Below are positions 59,555-64,000 of a stretch of DNA of 64,000 nucleotides, one piece after another. The DNA is from Lewinellaceae bacterium SD302 (GTDB taxonomy: Bacteria > Bacteroidota > Bacteroidia > Chitinophagales > Saprospiraceae): NCBI GenBank assembly GCA_002591745.1, contig PDLQ01000003.1, positions 213,252-277,251 on the forward strand. The letters run 5' to 3'. The notes beneath the pieces were generated by a model that was not told the origin of the DNA, searched no databases, and worked only from the letters and a program-made list of their open reading frames with translations. Each line of letters begins with the position of its first letter. The stretch's first letter is position 1. Position numbers and translations under genes: made by a program.

Positions 59555-60859
59555 ATGGACCCCCTCAAGAAAAAATTTAGTGAAAAAGCATTAGCTCAGT
59601 TCAAAGAGTTACGTGCTATTATCAAAGAACACGGCGATACCAAAGTAGACGAAACCAAATTAAGTCAGGTTTTAGGTGGTGCCCGGGGCATTAAAATGAT
59701 GCTATGGGAAACCAGCCAGCTGGATGCTACGGAGGGTATTCGTTTCCGGGGCTACAGTATTCCAGAGCTTAAAAAACTACTGCCCGGTGGACCCAACGGC
59801 GAGCCCAAACCGGAAGGTCTTTTCTGGTTGATGCTGACCGGTGACGTGCCCACGGTGGACGAAGTGAATTGGGTTACCCAACAATGGCACGAACGCGCTG
59901 AATTGCCAGCCAGCGTACACACCAGTTTGGACGCATTGCCCGCGGATACTCACCCAATGACTCAATTGGTGATCGGTATCATGGCCATGCAGAGTGACAG
60001 CATTTTTTCCCGCCGCTACGCCGAAGGCATGGCAAAAACCGATTACTGGGACGCGACCTACGAGGACACGATGAACCTGATTGCCCGCCTGCCACGGGTA
60101 GCTGCTTATATCTACCGTCGGGCCTTCCACGGTGGCAAGCAGATTGAGGCAGATCCAAGCCTGGACTGGAGTGCTAACTATGCTCACATGCTGGGTATTG
60201 ACAATGAGGATTTCTATAGTCTGATGCGTCTTTATCTGACCATTCACGCCGACCACGAAGGCGGTAATGCCAGTGCCCATACCGTCAGTCTGGTAGGCTC
60301 TACGCTGAGTGATTCCTACCTGTCTTTCGCAGCGGGAATGAACGCCCTGGCCGGCCCACTACACGGTCTGGCTAATCAGGAGGTGATCAAGTGGATTTTC
60401 GAGATGATCGAATCACTGGGTACTACTACTCCGACTAAAGAACAGATTGCCCAGTACGTTAACGATACGCTGGCGCAGAAAAAGGTGATCCCTGGTTACG
60501 GCCACGCCGTCCTAAGGGAGCCAGACCCCCGTTTCGTGGCCCAACGCAAATTTGCCGAGGAGTATATCAAAGACAGCGAGCTGATTGAAACTGTCTGGAA
60601 AATCTTCGACGTGGTGCCACCGATCCTGCAAGGCCTGGGCAAGGTCAAAAACCCTTGGCCAAACGTAGATGCTCACTCTGGTGCCCTGCTGGTACATTAC
60701 GGTATGAAAGAATACAGCTACTATACTGTACTATTCGGCGTAAGCCGTGCCCTGGGTGTCCTGGCCGCCGGCGTGTGGAGCCGTGCTCTGGGACTGCCGC
60801 TGGAGCGCCCTAAATCCGTAACAATGGAATGGGTAAAGTCTTTCCTGGAGGAAAAGTAA
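59555..60859 (+). CDS. gltA: Citrate (Si)-synthase
   Basis: A 434-residue citrate synthase, closer to the eukaryotic-type branch. The catalytic residues are visible: His in GPLHGLANQEVIKW, His in PGYGHAVLREPDPRF, and Asp in PNVDAHSGALL. GARGIKMMLWETSQLDATEG and FRGYSIPELKKLLP at the N-terminus and GVSRALGVLAAGVWSRALGLPLERPKS at the C-terminus agree with the family. It condenses acetyl-CoA with oxaloacetate. It is followed by a terminator and is monocistronic. Confidence 0.95.
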   Translation: MDPLKKKFSEKALAQFKELRAIIKEHGDTKVDETKLSQVLGGARGIKMMLWETSQLDATEGIRFRGYSIPELKKLLPGGPNGEPKPEGLFWLMLTGDVPTVDEVNWVTQQWHERAELPASVHTSLDALPADTHPMTQLVIGIMAMQSDSIFSRRYAEGMAKTDYWDATYEDTMNLIARLPRVAAYIYRRAFHGGKQIEADPSLDWSANYAHMLGIDNEDFYSLMRLYLTIHADHEGGNASAHTVSLVGSTLSDSYLSFAAGMNALAGPLHGLANQEVIKWIFEMIESLGTTTPTKEQIAQYVNDTLAQKKVIPGYGHAVLREPDPRFVAQRKFAEEYIKDSELIETVWKIFDVVPPILQGLGKVKNPWPNVDAHSGALLVHYGMKEYSYYTVLFGVSRALGVLAAGVWSRALGLPLERPKSVTMEWVKSFLEEK

Positions 60860-60890
60860 TCGCTAGCACCAAATAATGATTCAATGAGAA

Positions 60891-60930
60891 AATGATCTAA
60901 TGATTTAATCACTCATTGGATCATTTTTTA
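60891..60930 (+). terminator. Terminator after citrate synthase
   Basis: 13-bp stem with one G-T pair (60891-60903 with 60913-60925), nine-base loop, followed by T6. Short direct repeats of CATTGTATCAT follow before gcvH. Confidence 0.75.
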
Positions 60931-60980
60931 TTTGAGGCATTGTATCATTACACCATTGTATCATCACATCATTATTAAAT

Positions 60981-61373
60981 ATGAACGTACCGGCAAACCT
61001 TTTTTATACCGAAGAGCACGAATGGGTGCGTCTGGAAGAAGACGGCACTGCTTACGTTGGGATTACTGATTTCGCCCAGTCTGAATTGGGGGAATTGGTG
61101 TATGTTGAAGTAGAAACCGTTGGGGAGAGCTTGAATACTGGCGAGATATTCGGAACTGTGGAAGCGGTGAAAACGACCAGCGACCTTTTTATGCCCGTTG
61201 CCGGTGAGGTACTTGAATTCAATAGCGAGTTGGATGAATCCGATGGAGACAACCCGACAAAAGTTAACGAATCCCCTTACGAAGACGGGTGGATCGTGAA
61301 GATTAAGGTTGCAAGCGAAGATGAGGTCAGGGCTTTACTGAGCGCCGAAGCTTACAATGAATTGATTGGTTAG
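60981..61373 (+). CDS. gcvH: Glycine cleavage system H protein
   Basis: A 130-residue lipoyl carrier. The lipoyl-lysine is Lys64 in GTVEAVKTTSDLFMPVAGEV. The N-terminus FYTEEHEWVRLEEDGTAYVG and the ITDFAQSELGELVYVEVETVG segment match the family. It shuttles the methylamine intermediate between GcvP and GcvT; neither of these is present here. It overlaps or directly precedes vanZ and is probably co-transcribed with it. Confidence 0.95.
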   Translation: MNVPANLFYTEEHEWVRLEEDGTAYVGITDFAQSELGELVYVEVETVGESLNTGEIFGTVEAVKTTSDLFMPVAGEVLEFNSELDESDGDNPTKVNESPYEDGWIVKIKVASEDEVRALLSAEAYNELIG

Positions 61374-61404
61374 ATCAATCTTTTTCCGTCCTTACCCACC
61401 ACAA

Positions 61405-61806
61405 TTGAAATATTTAGCATCTAGCTTACTAAGGACTAAGGCCAGACAATGGTCGGCCGTAGTTACTTGGGCTGCCATTTTGTTGGTGCTTTCCCTGTTG
61501 CCCGCTGGCCGAATTCCTAGAATCGACCTGTTGGATGACTTGCTGAGTATAGACAAATGGGTGCATGCCTTGGTTTATGGTGTTTTTGCCGTATTATTGT
61601 ATTTACCTTTACGAAACGGGCGAATTTTTGGTGGTCTCTGGGCTTTCCTGCTATCTTCCGTTTTCGGTGCTGCCATGGAATGGTTGCAGTACGTGTCTAA
61701 TACCGGTCGTAATTTCGATCTCGCGGACATGATTGCCAACTGTTTCGGTGCTTTGATCGGTTACTTGCTGATACGACGATACACCAAGAACAAACGAAAC
61801 GAATAA
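61405..61806 (+). CDS. VanZ family membrane protein
   Basis: A protein of about 133 residues with four membrane helices (VVTWAAILLVLSLLPAG, WVHALVYGVFAVLLYLPL, FGGLWAFLLSSVFGAAMEWL, MIANCFGALIGYLLIRRY) and the VanZ-like motif DKWVHALVYG plus EWLQYV and FDLADMIANCFGA. The function of the VanZ fold is unclear. No ATG is available: TTG 61405 was chosen, and the frame is open from a TTG at 61366 that overlaps the gcvH stop. It directly follows gcvH. Confidence 0.85.
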   Translation: MKYLASSLLRTKARQWSAVVTWAAILLVLSLLPAGRIPRIDLLDDLLSIDKWVHALVYGVFAVLLYLPLRNGRIFGGLWAFLLSSVFGAAMEWLQYVSNTGRNFDLADMIANCFGALIGYLLIRRYTKNKRNE

Positions 61807-61830
61807 TAATTTTTTAAAACCATAGTCGAA

Positions 61831-62757
61831 ATGAATATAGCCATCGATGGAACTACCCTGGCTGTTATTCTTGCTTTGCTGGTTGTGGGCCTTATTGGCA
61901 TGATCTTTTTCATGCGTGGGGTTTACAAGAAGAGAACGGAGCAAGGAATTGCCGGAGACTTCCGCACTGACGGAAGCGGGGTTAGCAGCCTGGAAAACCG
62001 TGCTAAGTACGAAAGGGTCAATGTATTTGGCCTTAGTAATACCTTTTTCAACTTTGGTCTCGCCCTGGCCGTTGGCCTTTCTCTGTTGGCCTTTGGCTGG
62101 ACGCAGTACGAAAAGCAGGTGGTGATTCCGGAAGGAGCCATGGATCTGGAGGAAGAGATTGAAGTTGAGCCACCCCGTACGGCCGAACCACCTCCGCCAC
62201 CGCCACCGCCACCACCTCCCGTGATCGAAGAGGTACCCGAAGAAGACTTGATTGAAGAAGATCCTCCAGAGTTTGAGGATATGACGGCCGAGGAAGACAT
62301 GTCCAATAACGAGCCTCCACCTGAAGTGAAGGAAGATGCTCCCCCCCCGCCGCCGCCACCACCACCACCACCACCCGCTCCGGAGGTTGAAGAAATCTTC
62401 AAAGTGGTTGAGCAGATGCCTATGTTCCCCGGTTGTGAGGATATTGGCAATGCCGCTGAGCAACAGCAGTGTGCGCAGAAAAAGCTTCTGGAGTTCATCT
62501 ATGGCAACATCAAATACCCCGCTATCGCTCGTGAGAACGGTGTAGAAGGTATGGCTGTAGTCAGCTTTGTAGTCGAGAAGGACGGTACCGTTACTGATGC
62601 TAAAACAGTACGTGACCCAGGTGCCCAGACCGGCGCCGAGGCTCTTCGCGTAGTGAACCTGATGAATAAGCAGGGCATTAAGTGGAACCCTGGTCAGCAA
62701 GGTGGACGTAACGTACGTGTACAGTTCAACCTTCCTGTAAAGTTCAAGCTTGAATAA
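61831..62757 (+). CDS. tonB: Energy transducer TonB
   Basis: A 308-residue TonB with an unusual N-terminus: two hydrophobic segments at about residues 10-30 and 72-90, instead of one, separated by a charged loop. Two poly-proline tracts, each surrounded by acidic residues, form the periplasmic linker (about 118-185). The C-terminal TonB domain shows MPMFPGCEDIG, KYPAIARENGVEGMAVVSFV, KDGTVTDAKTVRDPG and FNLPVKFKLE. It would transmit proton-motive force to outer-membrane receptors. Probably ends the gcvH-vanZ-tonB transcript, with a strong terminator after it. Confidence 0.93.
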   Translation: MNIAIDGTTLAVILALLVVGLIGMIFFMRGVYKKRTEQGIAGDFRTDGSGVSSLENRAKYERVNVFGLSNTFFNFGLALAVGLSLLAFGWTQYEKQVVIPEGAMDLEEEIEVEPPRTAEPPPPPPPPPPPVIEEVPEEDLIEEDPPEFEDMTAEEDMSNNEPPPEVKEDAPPPPPPPPPPPPAPEVEEIFKVVEQMPMFPGCEDIGNAAEQQQCAQKKLLEFIYGNIKYPAIARENGVEGMAVVSFVVEKDGTVTDAKTVRDPGAQTGAEALRVVNLMNKQGIKWNPGQQGGRNVRVQFNLPVKFKLE

Positions 62758-62767
62758 ATGCAAGTAA

Positions 62768-62830
62768 GTTCGCTGCTAGCGAACTGCATACGAAAAGCCC
62801 CGTCGGATCATTCCGACGGGGCTTTTTTTA
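62768..62830 (+). terminator. Two hairpins terminating tonB
   Basis: A first hairpin AGTTCGC-tgcta-GCGAACT (62767-62785) is followed by the main terminator, a 15-bp perfect stem (62793-62807 with 62812-62826) with a TCAT loop and then seven T. Confidence 0.92.
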
Positions 62831-63532
62831 TTCAGCCTGTATGCACTTAGAATCAAAAAATCTGTACTGAATACAAGCCATTTCAAGTAATTGAAAAGAC
62901 TCGTCAGGTCGTTTACGTTTGTAGCTAATTCATACTTAAAATATAACGAGACCAGGACAGCATTGACTTTGTTCAGCCCCCGGCAAATAAGGGTAGATAA
63001 ACCTTATTTCCCAGCTTTAAGCGATCAAAACGACAGTACGACTAGGTCTTACAAGAGAACCTTACGAAGAGCAAGGATTGATCCTATTCCGTTTAAAGTC
63101 TGAATGATTTAAGGCTACTGATACATAGTTATTCCCTCAATGCTGTTAAAGGTCAGATTACCAAGCGTGCAACGAGGTTACATTTCCTAACAGAACAGAG
63201 TGCAAAGCATTTCCCTTGCTGATAATAGTTAATCAGCCAAATCCGGTATGGTTTACAGTTATAGAGTAGAATCAGGGATACTCTTTTATCGCTCGTAGCT
63301 TGGATTAGAGCAACAGCGATGATTGAAGCTTATATCACGGGCAGGTACGCCCAGAATGCTTATGCTGCGGTACCACTGCGGTTAATTGGTGCAGTGTGAC
63401 GATAAGCGTGCTGATAAGAATTATCAAATGGCAATAAAGAGCAGAGAAGTCAGGCTTGTTATTTGGATTTGATTAGAGCCTGCTTCTGACAATACCAGAA
63501 ACAGCGTTGCCTCCCTGTTGAAGTGCCTAAAA

Positions 63533-63571
63533 ACAGCGAAAGCCCCTCCGCGTTAGCGAAGGAGCTTTCAT
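63533..63571 (-). terminator. rRNA operon terminator
   Basis: On the minus strand, just beyond the 5S end, GAAAGC...GCTTTC forms a stem with an inner CTCC/GGAG region around a TAA loop, followed by GCTGTTTTT. Confidence 0.75.
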
Positions 63572-63576
63572 AAAAT

Positions 63577-63688
63577 TGGCGGCGACCTACTCTCCCACCC
63601 AGGTAGGGCAGTACCATCAGCGCTGGGCAGCTTAACTTCTCTGTTCGGAATGGTAAGAGGTGATCCTGCCCGCTTTAACCACCAAAGT
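63577..63688 (-). rRNA. rrf: 5S ribosomal RNA
   Basis: Reading the minus strand, the sequence gives the usual 5S body, including TTCCGAACAGAGAAGTTAAGC and a terminal helix of about ten bases (TTTGGTGG with CCGCC near the ends). Size about 110 bases. It is the last gene of an rRNA operon transcribed leftwards. Boundaries are approximate by a few bases. Confidence 0.93.
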
Positions 63689-63912
63689 CTTTTGCCGGGG
63701 CACAGTGCCCGACGATATCTTTGGTAATGATATTAACAAGTGAATAAGAGATACAACTTCAATCTATCAACCGGAGTGAACCGACTACTTTAAACTGATC
63801 ACGTTGCGTTTGTTCTATCAAGAGCGTGTACCTTGTTTACAACTCATTAAGTATAGCTAACTAAACTCAATACTGTCGAATATTCTTTTAATCCCGAAGG
63901 AGTAAAAGAAAA
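63689..63912 (-). other. 23S-5S spacer
   Basis: About 220 bases between the 23S and 5S genes, AT-rich; no tRNA seen. Confidence 0.7.
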
Positions 63913-64000
63913 AAGGAAGCTGTCGGGCTATTAGTACTACTCGGCTCCATATGTTACCACACTTCCACCTATAGCCTATCAACGCAGTCATCTTCTGCGA
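63913..64000 (-). rRNA. rrl: 23S ribosomal RNA, 3' end (cut by window edge)
   Basis: The minus strand ends with the well-known 23S tail, including GAGTAGTACTAATAGCCCGA and GATAGGCTATAGGTGGAAG. The start lies beyond the window. The exact 3' end is approximate. Confidence 0.92.

Larger units (their letters stand above)
62758..63576. other. Intergenic region between tonB and the rRNA operon
   Basis: About 800 bases. It holds the tonB terminator and, further right, the rRNA terminator at 63533-63571. Between 62830 and 63530 nothing was recognised: no tRNA cloverleaf, repeat or convincing ORF. Confidence 0.55.

Noticed and set aside
61651..62763. 370-codon minus-strand frame opposite tonB and vanZ
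   Set aside because: The runs of Trp and Arg arise from the complementary proline tracts of TonB; no domain is visible.
62891..63103. Small plus-strand frame of 70 codons in the gap before the rRNA operon
   Set aside because: No start context, family likeness or neighbouring support; treated as noncoding.
63689..63912. tRNA in the 23S-5S spacer
   Set aside because: No cloverleaf or T-loop consensus was seen in the spacer.

Overview
The window is a stretch of chromosome from a member of the Bacteroidota, most likely of the Saprospiria/Lewinella type. The reasons are: secreted proteins with type IX secretion (T9SS) C-terminal tails (M14 carboxypeptidase at 3759, S8 peptidase at 34408); promoter -7 elements of the TAnnTTTG form that are typical of the phylum; start codons almost without Shine-Dalgarno sequences; Bacteroidota-restricted families such as DUF4837; and a moderate GC content of about half. 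No phage, insertion sequence, CRISPR array or tRNA gene was seen. The taxonomic call is inference.

Layout. 1-8.9 kb: end of an AspT/YidE-type transporter, secreted CocE-like hydrolase, SDR, secreted M14 peptidase, a tightly overlapping operon (small hypothetical, TlpA-like thioredoxin, O-methyltransferase), and a membrane-anchored coiled-coil protein. 9-20.5 kb: MazG-like protein, lactonase, RsmI, MFS permease, class IV aminotransferase, Na/Ca exchanger, TrhO, DUF3140, purine nucleoside phosphorylase, redoxin, ATP-grasp enzyme, YceI lipoprotein. 20.6-31.3 kb: UDG-like protein, luciferase-like monooxygenase, PxpB/PxpC, SSB with a striking tandem operator-like repeat upstream, DUF4837 lipoprotein, fused E1 alpha/beta ketoacid dehydrogenase, pirin, ThuA. 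31.4-45.2 kb: a methyltransferase/DEAD-box helicase fusion, S8 peptidase, NadD plus GT2 glycosyltransferase, GMC oxidoreductase, aldose epimerase-like protein, an isolated TonB-plug lipoprotein, ArnT-like glycosyltransferase, FMO. 45.3-57.9 kb: YiaA/B, sulfotransferase, PNPOx, a three-part LtaS-like/ILEI-like/GDPD protein, CsbD, SDR, CHAT-TPR protein, aldehyde dehydrogenase, DUF2911, SDR. 58-64 kb: PanD, a small secreted protein, citrate synthase, GcvH, VanZ, TonB, then the 3' end of an rRNA operon on the minus strand (5S and the last part of 23S).

Most genes are single housekeeping or accessory metabolic functions in short transcription units separated by strong hairpin terminators. The items most deserving a second look are (1) a dispersed 9-mer GCTACTTTG, with at least 22 exact copies on both strands in and between genes, often inside a longer imperfect dyad GGCTA-N6-TAGCC and forming paired-end intergenic elements; (2) the LtaS-like/ILEI-like/GDPD protein; (3) the methyltransferase-DEAD helicase fusion; and (4) the paired AAACG-N8-CGTTT palindromes upstream of ssb. 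Copy numbers and motif positions were counted by eye and should be recounted by program.
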